Shown: positions 15,856 to 25,279 of the stretch, one piece after another
How positions within the stretch are numbered: the first letter of the stretch is position 1
How the letters are laid out: every line of letters starts with the position of its first letter
Source of the DNA: Kaistia granuli DSM 23481
GTDB lineage: Bacteria > Pseudomonadota > Alphaproteobacteria > Rhizobiales > Kaistiaceae
Direction of reading: 5' to 3'
Assembly: GCF_000380505.1 (NCBI RefSeq)
Contig: NZ_AQYH01000007.1
Location: forward strand, 455,082 to 519,081
DNA: 64,000 nucleotides
The notes under the pieces: generated by a model
What the model saw: only the letters and a program-made list of their open reading frames with translations
Told to the model about the DNA's origin: nothing
Database searches by the model: none
Made by a program: the position numbers and the translations under genes

Positions 15856-16359
15856 ATGAATGCCACGATCCGGACGCGATCGATCGGTGCGACGGCGACG
15901 GCGGGCCGCGACAGCCTGCCTGAAGTGACCAGCGAGACCGGTGGACGGCTGGCCGTGGTGACAAGGCCATCCGCCGAGGGCTTCAATCCCGTCGACCTGA
16001 TGGCGGCCTCGCTGTCCTCCTGCATCGTGCTCAGCGTGCAGATCGCCGCGCGCGGCGAAGGCTGGCTGGCGGAGATCGACCAGGTGACGGCCCGGGTGAT
16101 CCCCGAAAAGGCCGACGACGCCCCGTCGCGGGTGGCGCGCTTCGTCACCACAGTGACGATCGAAGGGCCGCTCGACGACGCGAAAAAGGCCCGGCTGGTC
16201 GAGGCGGCCGAGACGATCTGCACCGTCAGCAACACGCTGCGCGCCGGCGCCGAGATCGCCGCCGGCGGATCCGCCGCCCCCAGAGCGCGCCCGATTGACG
16301 ATCCCGCCTCCGGGTGCGATGCCGTTGGGATAGCGCGGAGCGCGCCGACGGAGGGGTGA
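15856..16359 (+). CDS. OsmC family peroxide-reducing protein
   Basis: A 167-residue OsmC/Ohr-fold protein. The two reactive cysteines are Cys56 in ASLSSCIVLS and Cys122 in AETICTVSNTL, the usual spacing for thiol-dependent (organic) hydroperoxide reduction. The extreme C terminus, beyond about residue 135, is a low-complexity extension (PRARPIDDPAS...) not needed for the fold. It is followed after five bases by UPF0303, so the two are probably one stress-related operon. Confidence 0.85.
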   Translation: MNATIRTRSIGATATAGRDSLPEVTSETGGRLAVVTRPSAEGFNPVDLMAASLSSCIVLSVQIAARGEGWLAEIDQVTARVIPEKADDAPSRVARFVTTVTIEGPLDDAKKARLVEAAETICTVSNTLRAGAEIAAGGSAAPRARPIDDPASGCDAVGIARSAPTEG

Positions 16360-16364
16360 GGGAC

Positions 16365-16874
16365 ATGAGCGACGATCAGGGTTTGCTGCAGGAACTGCTC
16401 GATCAGGAGCGGCGCCTCGTCTTCGATCGGTTCGACAACGACACGGCGATCGAGCTCGGCACCCGCATTATCGAGCGGGCCCGGCGCGACGGGCTCTCGA
16501 TCGTGGTCGAGATCGCCCGCGGCGAGCAGCGGCTCTATTACTGCGCGCTCGCCGGCACCTCTGCCGACAACGAGTTCTGGGTCGCCGGCAAGACGGCGGT
16601 CGTCCGTCGCTTCGGCCATTCTTCCTATTACATGGGCGAGCGGGCCCGCCAGCGCGGCGTCGACTTCGCGACGGCCCAGTCGGTCGACCCGAAGAAATAC
16701 CTGCCGCATGGCGGATCCTTTCCGATCCTCGTCGCCAAGGTCGGCATGGTCGGCACGGCGACTGTCTCGGGCCTGCCACAGGCCGAGGACCACAAGCTGG
16801 TCGTGACGGTGATCGAGGAATATCTCGCCGAACTCGGCCTCGCCGAGGCCCGGCCCGAGGTCTGGACGGCGTAG
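16365..16874 (+). CDS. UPF0303 / heme-degrading-domain (HbpS-like) protein
   Basis: A 169-residue single-domain protein of the GlcG/HbpS-like family (UPF0303). Recognisable segments are ELGTRIIERARRDGLSIVVE, FWVAGKTAVVRRFGHSSYYMG and HGGSFPILV. Relatives bind heme or small ligands and are linked to oxidative stress, which fits the adjacent OsmC. The ATG at 16365 follows GAGGGAC; longer versions of the reading frame overlap osmC and are unlikely. The exact activity is unknown. Confidence 0.83.
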   Translation: MSDDQGLLQELLDQERRLVFDRFDNDTAIELGTRIIERARRDGLSIVVEIARGEQRLYYCALAGTSADNEFWVAGKTAVVRRFGHSSYYMGERARQRGVDFATAQSVDPKKYLPHGGSFPILVAKVGMVGTATVSGLPQAEDHKLVVTVIEEYLAELGLAEARPEVWTA

Positions 16875-16918
16875 GGGCTGCCACGACGCGGTTCCTCGGG
16901 GCCCATTCGATCGCGCTG

Positions 16919-16953
16919 CACCTTCACCTCGCCCTCAGGGATAGGTGAAGGTG
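16919..16953. terminator. Bidirectional hairpin between convergent UPF0303 and rpoH genes
   Basis: CACCTTCACCT and AGGTGAAGGTG form a perfect 11-bp stem with a 13-base loop, in the 98-base gap between two converging genes. There is no long T-run on either strand, so its terminator function is inferred from position. Confidence 0.5.
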
Positions 16954-16972
16954 GCGCGGAATTCCCGGGCGT

Positions 16973-17839
<867 letters not shown>

Positions 17840-17976
17840 CTCGACCACTCCTATGTTGAAGCCCCGTAGCGAGCTAAGGCTTCACCATACGATCCGGTTC
17901 CAAAAAGGGGCGACACATTGGTGTGATGCGTGCGGAGGCGCGCGTGAGCGGGCGCCGCGCTGTTGGCATCCGACAC

Positions 17977-18005
17977 AAGAAAACGCCCGGCGGGTGCCGG
18001 GCGTT
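17977..18005 (-). terminator. Intrinsic terminator after carD
   Basis: On the minus strand a ten-base stem AACGCCCGGC/GCCGGGCGTT with loop ACCC is followed by TTCTTG, 48 bases downstream of the carD stop. Confidence 0.75.
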
Positions 18006-18052
18006 CCTTGGTATCTTCGAAGATCCGAAGCCGGGCGCTCAGCGCCGCGGGC

Positions 18053-18646
18053 TCAGGCTGCCTCGTCGTGCTTCTCGTCGTCGGCATCGACCTCGGCGAC
18101 GACTTCCTCGTCGACCTTGCCGCCGCGCTTCGGGCTCTTGGCGAGGTTCTGCTCGATCTGGCGGACCGCTTCGGTCTCCGAGATCTCGCTGACCGCCGCG
18201 ATTTCGCGCGACATGCGGTCGAGGGCCGCCTCATAGAGCTGACGCTCGCTGTAGGACTGCTCCGGCTGCGTGTCGGAACGGTAGAGATCGCGAACGACTT
18301 CCGAGATCTGAATCAGGTCGCCGGAGTTGATCTTCGCTTCATATTCCTGGGCCCGACGGCTCCACATGGTGCGCTTGACGCGGGCGCGGCCACGAATGGT
18401 CTCGAGCGCCTTCTTCACGGTGGTCGCGTCCGAAAGCTTGCGCATGCCGACCGTCGTCGCCTTCGCGACGGGTACGCGCAGTTTCATCTTGTCCTTCTCG
18501 AACGCGATCACGAAGAGCTCAAGCTTGATGCCGGCCACTTCCTGCTCTTCGATACCGACAATCTCACCGACGCCGTGCGCCGGATAGACGATATGCTCGC
18601 CGGTCTTGAAATCGGAACGCAGAGTGGTCTTCTTGAGGGTGGCCAT
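18053..18646 (-). CDS. carD: CarD/CdnL family transcriptional regulator
   Basis: A 197-residue RNA-polymerase-binding regulator. The N-terminal RNAP-interaction (Tudor-like) domain spans about 10-70 (DFKTGEHIVYPAHGVGEIVGIE, core VYPAHGVG). The helical DNA-interacting domain follows (MWSRRAQEYEAKINSGDLIQ, core WSRRAQEYE). The C-terminal tail is acidic and Glu/Asp/Val-rich. CdnL proteins stabilise open complexes at rRNA and housekeeping promoters. The start MATLKK at 18646 is the one that fits the family. Longer in-frame starts would add about 70 residues without homology that I recognise. Confidence 0.9.
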   Translation of the reverse strand: MATLKKTTLRSDFKTGEHIVYPAHGVGEIVGIEEQEVAGIKLELFVIAFEKDKMKLRVPVAKATTVGMRKLSDATTVKKALETIRGRARVKRTMWSRRAQEYEAKINSGDLIQISEVVRDLYRSDTQPEQSYSERQLYEAALDRMSREIAAVSEISETEAVRQIEQNLAKSPKRGGKVDEEVVAEVDADDEKHDEAA

Positions 18647-19100
18647 ACGCGTATTAACTCCGTTAAATTGGCGGGCCCGGCTCGCCAAGCCAAAGGCCGG
18701 ATTTTGACGATTCCCCGTCTCATCCATGGCAAATGCGACTCCGACCCGGTTCCGGAGCAAACGCGCCCCGGAGGCGAACCGGTCGGGTCCGCTCATTCCG
18801 CTTGTCAGCCGATCAGGAAGACGCTTGTCACCAGCCAGGTGTCTCGCATGCGTGAACAACATCGTCGACGATCCTCCGCCGGCGCGCGCTTGTCGCGTCA
18901 GGGCGGTCTATCGCGTCAATGTTGAGGGTTGTTCACGAACGAAACACCAAAAAGGTGCGGTTACGCCGTAGGTGGTTACCGACTGTATTTGTATATATAT
19001 CACAAAATACCCAAAAATCAAAGCATTGCCGTCGCTGCGCCGCGAGGGCGCTTCGCGTCGGCCGCCTGGATCGGGATCGGTAGGCGAATCGGAAGCCTTG
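18647..19100. other. Intergenic region upstream of carD with an AT-rich island
   Basis: About 450 bases with no supported gene. Most is GC-rich, but 18980-19025 is strikingly AT-rich for this genome (TGTATTTGTATATATATC and onward) and carries a promoter-like arrangement listed separately. The stretch between it and carD would form a leader of over 300 bases. I see no known RNA family in it. Confidence 0.6.
18994..19021 (-). promoter_or_regulatory. Candidate promoter upstream of carD
   Basis: On the minus strand TTGATT, 16 bases, then TATATA, within the AT-rich island. If used for carD it gives a 5' leader of roughly 340 nt. Confidence 0.45.
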
Positions 19101-19439
19101 TCAGTCGCCTTCGCCGGGGGCGGCGGAGAACTGCGTCTCGAGCTTGTTGGCCACCCCGTCGAAATCGGCGGCGTCGGCCGGCGGATCCTTGCGGACGGTG
19201 ATGTTCGGCCATTTCTCGGCATATTCGGCGTTGAGCTTCAGCCACTTCTCGAGGCCCGGCTCGGTATCCGGCTTGATCGCCTCGGCCGGGCATTCCGGCT
19301 CGCAGACGCCGCAATCGATGCATTCATCCGGATGGATGACGAGCATGTTTTCGCCCTCGTAGAAGCAGTCCACGGGACACACTTCCACGCAATCCGTATA
19401 TTTGCAGCGGATACAATTGTCGGTCACGACATAGGGCAC
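19101..19439 (-). CDS. fdxA: Ferredoxin FdxA (7Fe-8S type)
   Basis: A 112-residue ferredoxin with two cluster motifs. The first has Cys9, Cys12, Cys17, Cys21 and Cys25 (CIRCKYTDC...CPVDC). The second has Cys40, Cys43, Cys46 and Cys50 ([11 protein letters not shown]). This is the pattern of Azotobacter FdI-like proteins with a [3Fe-4S] and a [4Fe-4S] cluster. The long C-terminal extension ([17 protein letters not shown]) is also characteristic. The start is GTG with GGAG six bases upstream. An S4 RNA-binding gene lies upstream on the same strand, as is common in related genomes. Confidence 0.93.
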   Translation of the reverse strand: MPYVVTDNCIRCKYTDCVEVCPVDCFYEGENMLVIHPDECIDCGVCEPECPAEAIKPDTEPGLEKWLKLNAEYAEKWPNITVRKDPPADAADFDGVANKLETQFSAAPGEGD

Positions 19440-19558
19440 GATCGTCTCCTCGGGCGGGCACGCTCCAAGCTCGCCGTCGCCGGATGGGTAAACGCTTTAG
19501 CGAGGCGGCGCAAGGATCGCGGATGCCGCACGGGGCGGTCCCGCCTGAACCTGTTTTC

Positions 19559-19972
19559 TCAATCTTCGTCGTCGGTTGGAAAATTCGATCCGTCGTCGGC
19601 GGATGTCCCGGAATGGAACGCATCCAGCACCCGGCGGTCGCGTTTCGTCGGCCGTGGACCGCCGCGCTGGAGCGGCGACGACGCCGGCGAAATCGGAGCC
19701 GGCGGCGTGATGTCCTCGTAGAGACGCTGCGCTTCCGGCGCCGGCCCCCGGCGCGTGCCGGGGTCCAGGATGCGGATCACCCGCACCTGGCGTTCGAAAG
19801 CGACCGTCAGGACGTCGCCGGGCCGCACGAGGCGGCTCGACGCGTCGATCTTGTCGCGGTTGACGCGGACCTTGCCGCCCGTCACCAGCTTCTGGGCGAT
19901 CGAGCGGCTCTTGGCGAGGCGAGCAAACCAGAGCCATTTGTCGATACGCTGGCGTCCGGTCTCCTCGCTCAT
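19559..19972 (-). CDS. S4 domain RNA-binding protein (Hsp15-like)
   Basis: 137 residues. The S4 domain occupies about 8-70: QRIDKWLWFARLAKSRSIAQ and VRVNRDKIDASSRLVRPGD, cores KWLWFAR and VRPGD. A basic, disordered C terminus follows. Hsp15 binds stalled 50S subunits carrying nascent chains; this family assignment is by similarity. It lies 28 bases downstream of the large helicase gene on the same strand, suggesting co-transcription of two RNA-related proteins. Confidence 0.85.
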   Translation of the reverse strand: MSEETGRQRIDKWLWFARLAKSRSIAQKLVTGGKVRVNRDKIDASSRLVRPGDVLTVAFERQVRVIRILDPGTRRGPAPEAQRLYEDITPPAPISPASSPLQRGGPRPTKRDRRVLDAFHSGTSADDGSNFPTDDED

Positions 19973-20000
19973 CGCTGCTCCGCGTTGGGTCCCAGACTAA

Positions 20001-23000
20001 CTAGCCGCCGCGCTTCTTGGCTTCGAGGTCGGCCTTGAGGGCCGCCAGAGCCGCGAAGGGCGAGTTCGGATCGATCGGCCGTTCGCGCCGGGGCTCCTCG
20101 CGCCGCGGCGCCGCAGCCTGGCCTGGACGCTGATCGCCGCCCTTGTTGCGGTGATCGTTGCCGGGACGGTCGTTGCGACGGCCCTCGCGCTCGCCCTGCG
20201 GGCGGTCGCCATTGCCGCGCTCGGGACGCGGACCGCGCTGCTGCGGCCGGCCCTGGCGACGGCCGTCGCGCTCGCCGTCCTGCTGGCGGCCACGGCCTTC
20301 GCGACCTTCCGGCTTCGCTTCACCGGCAGCGCCTTCGGCCGGAGCCGACGCGTTGCTGTTCGGACGACGGTCACGGCGATGATCGCGCTGCTGCGGGCGA
20401 CGGTCGAACCGGCCCGGACGCCAGACGTCGATCATTTCCGGCTCGGCCGGGGTCGCCGGCTCGGCGGCGGTCTCGGTCACGACCTCGGTCGCCGTCTCGG
20501 TCTCGGTCGTCTCGGCGACGGTCTCTGCCGTTGCTGCCGCTACCGTTTCCGTGGCTTCCACCTCTGCAACTTCGGTCTCGGCGGATTCGACGGCAGCTTC
20601 GGCCACGGCCGAATCAGCCTCGACAGCCGCCGCAACGTCGCTTTCGACGGCCGTCGCAACCTCCGCCTCGGCGGCGGCAGGCGCTTCGGCCTCGGTCACC
20701 GTTTCGACCGTCTCGGTCGTGACGGTTTCCGCCTTGGCGACCGGCGCTGCCTTCGGCGGCGCCGGGCGGCGATCGAGACGGTAACCGAGCGACTTCAGCA
20801 CGCCGGCGAAATCCTCGCCGGAGCAGCCGAGCAGCGAGGTCATCGAAACGGTGATAGTGAAACCATTGCCGTCGACGGCGCCCTCGGGCGGCACGAGATT
20901 ATCGGAAGTCGGCTTCCAGGCGATCAGCGGCCGGATGATGTCGGCCAGACGCTCGAGAATGTCGATGCGGACGGCGCGGTTGCCGGCGATGCGATAGCCG
21001 ACGACGCGGTAGAGCGGCCGGGCGAAGGTCGGATCGACCGGCACGGTGGTGCGGCCGGTGGCGGAGAGCTGCGGCAGCTCGGCCAGGCCCGGCGCGTCGA
21101 GGCCGTGGTTCTTCAGCGCCCACAGCATGGCGTTGAGGGCGCTCGGCGCCGGCTTCAGCAGGGCCGGAACGTAGATGTGGTAGGCGCCGAAGCGCACGCC
21201 GAGCTTGCGCAGGCCCGAGCGGGCCTCCTGGTCCAGCGCCTTGATTTCCTCGGCGATCTCCGAGCGTTCGAGAACGCCCTGGCCCTCGACAATGCGGAAG
21301 GCGATGCCGCGCGCCGGCGCTGAAAGCTCGACGCCCGCCAGCAGTTCGAACAGCGGCTTCAGCAGCGTCTCGATATGGCTCTTCAGCCAGATGTCGACGC
21401 GGTCCTGCACACGTTCGCGCGCCGGACCGGTCAGGCCCTCATCGGCGAGCAGCACCAGGCGCGGCCGCAGCGCGTCGTCCGTCGAGACGATGCGGGCGAC
21501 CGGCGCGCCGAGCCAGCGCAGCGTGCCGTCGGTCGAGAGCACGAATTCGGGATTGGGGGCGTTGCCGATCTTCTCGGCGCGGCGTTCGATCTCGCCGGCA
21601 AGCGCTTTCTGGGCTACGGCCCCGATCGCTTTGGCGTCCGGGCCGTCGGCCTGGGGATCTGGCGTGAAGCGGAAACCCTGCAGGCTTCCGACATGCTGTC
21701 CCTCGACCAGCACATCGCCGGAGGTCGTGATTTCTGCTTCGAGCATGGCGTTTTCTCTGAGCCGCTTCATCAGTACACTTGTGCGCCTGTCCACGAAACG
21801 CTGAGTCAGCCTTTCGTGCAGCGCATCGGAAAGTCGATCCTCTATAGCGCGCGTGCGCTCCTGCCAATGGCGAGGATCCTTAAGCCAGTTAGGCCGGTTT
21901 GCCGCAAAGGTCCATGTTCTTATGTGCGCAATGCGGTTGGCGAGCGTATCGATATCGCCATCCGTGCGATCTGCAAAGGCGACCTGACGCTGAAACCAGT
22001 CGTCCGGCACCGCGCCGTCGCGGGCGACGAAGGTGAAAATGTCACCGACGATCTCGGCATGATTGGCCGGGGCAATGCGGCGGTAGTCGGGCGTCTGGCA
22101 GATATCCCAGAGCAATTCGATGCGCTCGCGCCGGTTGGCGAGCGCCCGGATGCCCGGGTCGCGGCTGACGATTTCGAGCACGGTCACGTCCTCGGCGGGA
22201 GGGGCCTTCGATAGGCCCTCCTGGTCCGGCGTCCGCTCCAAACTGGCGCGAAGGCTATCGATCGTGCGGAAATCCAGCGCCCGGTTGCGCCATTGCAGCG
22301 TGCGCACCGGGGCGAATTGATGGCTCTCCAGCGCCTCGATCAGTTCGTCCTCGAACGGGTCGACCTGGCCGGTGACGCCGAAGGTGCCGTCGCGGGTATG
22401 GCGTCCGGCGCGGCCGGCGATCTGGCCCAGCTCGGCCGCCGTCAACCGCCGGTACTGGAAGCCGTCGAATTTCCGTTCCTGCGCGAAGGCGACGTGATCG
22501 ACGTCGAGATTGAGGCCCATGCCGATCGCATCGGTGGCGACGAGAAAATCGACGTCGCCCGACTGATAAAGTTCGACCTGGGCATTTCGCGTGCGCGGTG
22601 AAAGCGAGCCGAGCACCACCGCTGCGCCGCCACGTTGCCGCCGAATCAGCTCGGCGATCGCATAGACCTCGTCGGCCGAGAAGGCGACGACGGCGGTGCG
22701 GCGGGGCAGGCGGGTGATCTTCTTCGAGCCGGCATAGGTCAGCATCGACATGCGCGGCCGGGTGACGACGTTGATCCCCGGCAGCAGTTTTTCCAGGATG
22801 CCGCGCATCGTTCCGGCGCCGAGCAGCAGCGTCTCGTCGCGGCCACGCAGGTTGAGCAGCCGGTCGGTGAAGACGTGGCCGCGGTCGAGATCGGCGGCGA
22901 GCTGGATCTCGTCGATCGCCAGGAAGGACGCGTCGGTATGGGAGGGCAGGGCCTCGACCGTGCAGACGCGATAGCGCGGGTGCGGCGGGATGATCTTTTC

Positions 23001-23222
23001 TTCGCCGGTGATCAGCGCGACGGCGTTGGCGCCGACCCGCGCCACGACCCGGCCATAGACCTCGCGGGCGAGCAGGCGGAGCGGCAGGCCGATGACGCCC
23101 GACGAATGGGCGAGCATGCGCTCGATCGCCAGATGCGTCTTGCCGGTATTGGTCGGACCCAAAACGGCAGTGACGTTGCGCCCGCCCGCTCCGGCGCCTG
23201 TAGCTTTCGACCGATCAATCAT
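20001..23222 (-). CDS. SUV3-like RNA/DNA helicase with long disordered C terminus
   Basis: About 1073 residues. Motor core: Walker A GPTNTGKTH (22-30), DEIQ as the Walker B variant, a second RecA domain with VATDAIGMGLNLDVD and QIAGRAGRHTRDG. This is the SUV3 superfamily 2 architecture, whose mitochondrial member feeds RNA to a degradosome. From about residue 800 the protein becomes low complexity: first an Ala/Glu/Thr/Val-rich acidic stretch of about 100 residues, then an Arg/Gln/Asn/Gly/Asp-rich basic stretch, ending in a conserved-looking PNSPFAALAALKADLEAKKR. I prefer the ATG at 23222; an in-frame TTG at 23282 is possible. Confidence 0.88.
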   Translation of the reverse strand: MIDRSKATGAGAGGRNVTAVLGPTNTGKTHLAIERMLAHSSGVIGLPLRLLAREVYGRVVARVGANAVALITGEEKIIPPHPRYRVCTVEALPSHTDASFLAIDEIQLAADLDRGHVFTDRLLNLRGRDETLLLGAGTMRGILEKLLPGINVVTRPRMSMLTYAGSKKITRLPRRTAVVAFSADEVYAIAELIRRQRGGAAVVLGSLSPRTRNAQVELYQSGDVDFLVATDAIGMGLNLDVDHVAFAQERKFDGFQYRRLTAAELGQIAGRAGRHTRDGTFGVTGQVDPFEDELIEALESHQFAPVRTLQWRNRALDFRTIDSLRASLERTPDQEGLSKAPPAEDVTVLEIVSRDPGIRALANRRERIELLWDICQTPDYRRIAPANHAEIVGDIFTFVARDGAVPDDWFQRQVAFADRTDGDIDTLANRIAHIRTWTFAANRPNWLKDPRHWQERTRAIEDRLSDALHERLTQRFVDRRTSVLMKRLRENAMLEAEITTSGDVLVEGQHVGSLQGFRFTPDPQADGPDAKAIGAVAQKALAGEIERRAEKIGNAPNPEFVLSTDGTLRWLGAPVARIVSTDDALRPRLVLLADEGLTGPARERVQDRVDIWLKSHIETLLKPLFELLAGVELSAPARGIAFRIVEGQGVLERSEIAEEIKALDQEARSGLRKLGVRFGAYHIYVPALLKPAPSALNAMLWALKNHGLDAPGLAELPQLSATGRTTVPVDPTFARPLYRVVGYRIAGNRAVRIDILERLADIIRPLIAWKPTSDNLVPPEGAVDGNGFTITVSMTSLLGCSGEDFAGVLKSLGYRLDRRPAPPKAAPVAKAETVTTETVETVTEAEAPAAAEAEVATAVESDVAAAVEADSAVAEAAVESAETEVAEVEATETVAAATAETVAETTETETATEVVTETAAEPATPAEPEMIDVWRPGRFDRRPQQRDHRRDRRPNSNASAPAEGAAGEAKPEGREGRGRQQDGERDGRRQGRPQQRGPRPERGNGDRPQGEREGRRNDRPGNDHRNKGGDQRPGQAAAPRREEPRRERPIDPNSPFAALAALKADLEAKKRGG

Positions 23223-23850
23223 CTCGCGGGCAGTCTCACAATTCCAACGTTCGGACGATGCCCCTGTATCATGTCGAAACAAAGGGGGGCCCGTTCCACG
23301 CCTGCAGAAAGTCCCCGATTAACCTGTGGAACCTTTCTGGAACAAACGATGTCCGAATCACTGACTCGCCGGAAATCGCGTTCTGTTCACCACCATATAT
23401 GTGCCGCTCGCGCGGGACCGCCACGAAATAGTGCCGCGAGCCGCGGCGCGGCGACCGGAAATGCCGCCGGAGCGTTAACGTCTGGCCTCCGGATCCCCGT
23501 CCGCCATGGTTAGCGAAACGTAAATTCGATCAATGACATTTGTGAAACTTCGTTAGGGATTCGATCGAATCCGGAACGGAGCATGGACGAATCATCGGTA
23601 CCCCGGCGTTCCGGATTCGTGCCCACGACCGGTGGTGGCCATGGCCAGCCGCCCCACGAGATATCGCGCCGGCCGCCCCAGCGGACCCGGCGCGCGGGCC
23701 GATCGGCCGGGCCGCGCGTTAACGAATGGGAGAGACGCTGTCGCAATCCGGGACAGGGTGGGAGGGGCCAAACTGGCCAATAGACGCTCCGCGCGGGGAG
23801 ATTTGCCCTGTCGGCGACGTCCTTTGGCGAGGTCGCGGAATCGGTCCGGC
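23223..23850. other. Long intergenic region between the helicase and DUF3108 genes
   Basis: About 630 bases without a supported gene. Close to the helicase start there are two crossing inverted repeats: GTTCCAC 23293-23299 with GTGGAAC 23326-23332, and CAGAAAG 23304-23310 with CTTTCTG 23333-23339. An AT-richer patch around 23515-23555 precedes the 16-bp palindrome listed next. A 66-codon plus-strand frame from 23583 has a fair Shine-Dalgarno but its base usage is unlike neighbouring genes. Confidence 0.6.
23557..23572. promoter_or_regulatory. Perfect 16-base palindrome, possible operator
   Basis: GGATTCGATCGAATCC is an exact palindrome located in an AT-richer patch of an otherwise gene-free region. 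The binding factor is unknown. Confidence 0.35.
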
Positions 23851-24711
23851 TTACTCTGCCGAGGCGCGCTGGGTTTCGGAGTGGCCGACGAAGCGCGAGG
23901 CGTGGATGGTCAGCATGCCGACCTCGGTGCCGATCTGCATCCGGTAGGGGATCATGACGCCCAGCGCCTCGACGGGGGCGAGCCAGACCTCGAGCGCCTT
24001 GTTGTTTTCCATGTACTCGATCGCCTCGCGCGTCGGCCGGTGGCCGGCGACCGGGACATAGCGGGCGCCGCAGACGACCACGGAGCCCTTGTAGGAGCCG
24101 TCCTGGCCGTCCACCTCGGCCGTGCCCTTGTAGTAGAGCTTGACGTCGAAGCGCTGCCAGCCGTCGAAGACGGGGACGGTGCGGTTGCAGGCGCCGGCGG
24201 TGCTGCCGTTCTTCATCGGCACGATCATCGCGCTCAAGGGATCGAAGATGTTGCGCTTGTGCTGCGGCAGCAGCGGCACGCGGTCCGCTTTCTTCGCCAG
24301 CGGCGGCATCGCCGCGACATGCTGGATGTTGCCGGCATTCATCTGCATCGAGACGGTCGAGTTGCGGTGGCCGTTCTCGCTGGTGTCGAGCAGGTAGGCG
24401 CCGGGCAGGACACGGGTGCCGATCATACGGCCGCTGCTCTTCAGATAGCCCTTGCCGTCGGAGACGAAGCGGCTGACGCCGCTGGTCGTGCCGCGTACGG
24501 TGATGGTGTAGCCCTTGCCGTCGAATTCGGTGTCGAGCGCGAAGCGGCCGATGGTCAGCCCGCCGAGCAGGATGTTATAGGTGGCATCGACCTTGCCGCT
24601 CGGCGCCTGGGCCTTGGCGGGCGCGGCGGCGGCGGTTGGTGCCTGGGCGCAGATCGACGCCACCGCCAGGGCCGGCAGGCAAAGGGCACGGAGGAAGCGG
24701 CGCGATTTCAT
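23851..24711 (-). CDS. DUF3108 domain-containing exported protein
   Basis: 286 residues with a Sec signal peptide (MKSRRFLRALCLPALAVAS, cleavage near AAAA-PAKA). The mature part is beta-rich: YNILLGGLTIGRFALDTEF, GYTITVRGTTSGVSRFVSDG, then a middle part on periplasmic substrate-free loops and YMENNKALEVWLAPVEALGV near the end. This is the layout of DUF3108, a periplasmic beta-barrel-like fold of unknown function often encoded near outer-envelope genes. Longer upstream starts would place the signal peptide internally and are rejected. Two cysteines (GACNRTV and VVCGARY) may form a disulfide. Confidence 0.82.
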   Translation of the reverse strand: MKSRRFLRALCLPALAVASICAQAPTAAAAPAKAQAPSGKVDATYNILLGGLTIGRFALDTEFDGKGYTITVRGTTSGVSRFVSDGKGYLKSSGRMIGTRVLPGAYLLDTSENGHRNSTVSMQMNAGNIQHVAAMPPLAKKADRVPLLPQHKRNIFDPLSAMIVPMKNGSTAGACNRTVPVFDGWQRFDVKLYYKGTAEVDGQDGSYKGSVVVCGARYVPVAGHRPTREAIEYMENNKALEVWLAPVEALGVMIPYRMQIGTEVGMLTIHASRFVGHSETQRASAE

Positions 24712-24968
24712 GAGAAATGGTTCCGTCGAAGAGGCTTGGCCGGGCGCGATTTTCGCCGTCATCGCCGCGCCGGCGCGTGGTTCGGATGCTGCCCCCAAAT
24801 CACTTCGCGCGATTCTAGGTGATTTGCCCCGCTTTAGTCACTAGTCATCGCGCGCTGAATGCTTGACGGCCCCGGCTTCGGCCACTATGAGAAGGCCCAC
24901 TTTCCGATACCCCTGCCGTGATGGATGCCGAAGCTGGCGCGTTGCGGCGGAATAGAAGGATTTTTGTC

Positions 24969-25271
24969 ATGTCCCGTGTCTGCGAGTTGACCGGCAAGGC
25001 CGTTATGACCGGCAACACCGTCAGCCATGCCAACAACAGGGCGCGCCGTCGCTACCTGCCGAACCTCGTCAACGTGACGTTGATCAGCGACGCGCTCGGC
25101 CGTAGCTTCAAGCTGCGCGTCAGCGCCTATGGCCTGCGTTCGGTCGAGCACCGTGGCGGCCTGGATGCGTTCCTTGCCAAGGCTGACGCGAAGGAGCTCT
25201 CCTTCCGCGCGGCGACGCTGAAGCGCGCCATCGCCAAGAAGACCGAGCAGGACGCCGTCGCAGCCGCTTGA
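24969..25271 (+). CDS. rpmB: 50S ribosomal protein L28
   Basis: 100 residues, the usual length in Alphaproteobacteria. It begins [20 protein letters not shown] and contains [12 protein letters not shown] and the [19 protein letters not shown]-terminal core. AAGGA lies eight bases before the ATG. The zinc-type CxxC pair of some L28 proteins is absent; only Cys5 is present. The queuosine-precursor-type transporter follows eight bases downstream, so the two are probably co-transcribed. Confidence 0.95.
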   Translation: MSRVCELTGKAVMTGNTVSHANNRARRRYLPNLVNVTLISDALGRSFKLRVSAYGLRSVEHRGGLDAFLAKADAKELSFRAATLKRAIAKKTEQDAVAAA

Positions 25272-25279
25272 GGCCATCG

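Noticed and set aside
20151..21323. A 390-codon frame opposite the helicase C-terminal tail
   Set aside because: The repeats in the tail give a Gly/Leu/Arg-rich shadow that looks structured but follows only from the codons of the helicase.
23583..23783. A 66-codon Arg-rich frame with a CGGAG signal
   Set aside because: Third-position base usage is unlike neighbouring genes and the peptide matches nothing known; kept only as a remark in the intergenic entry.
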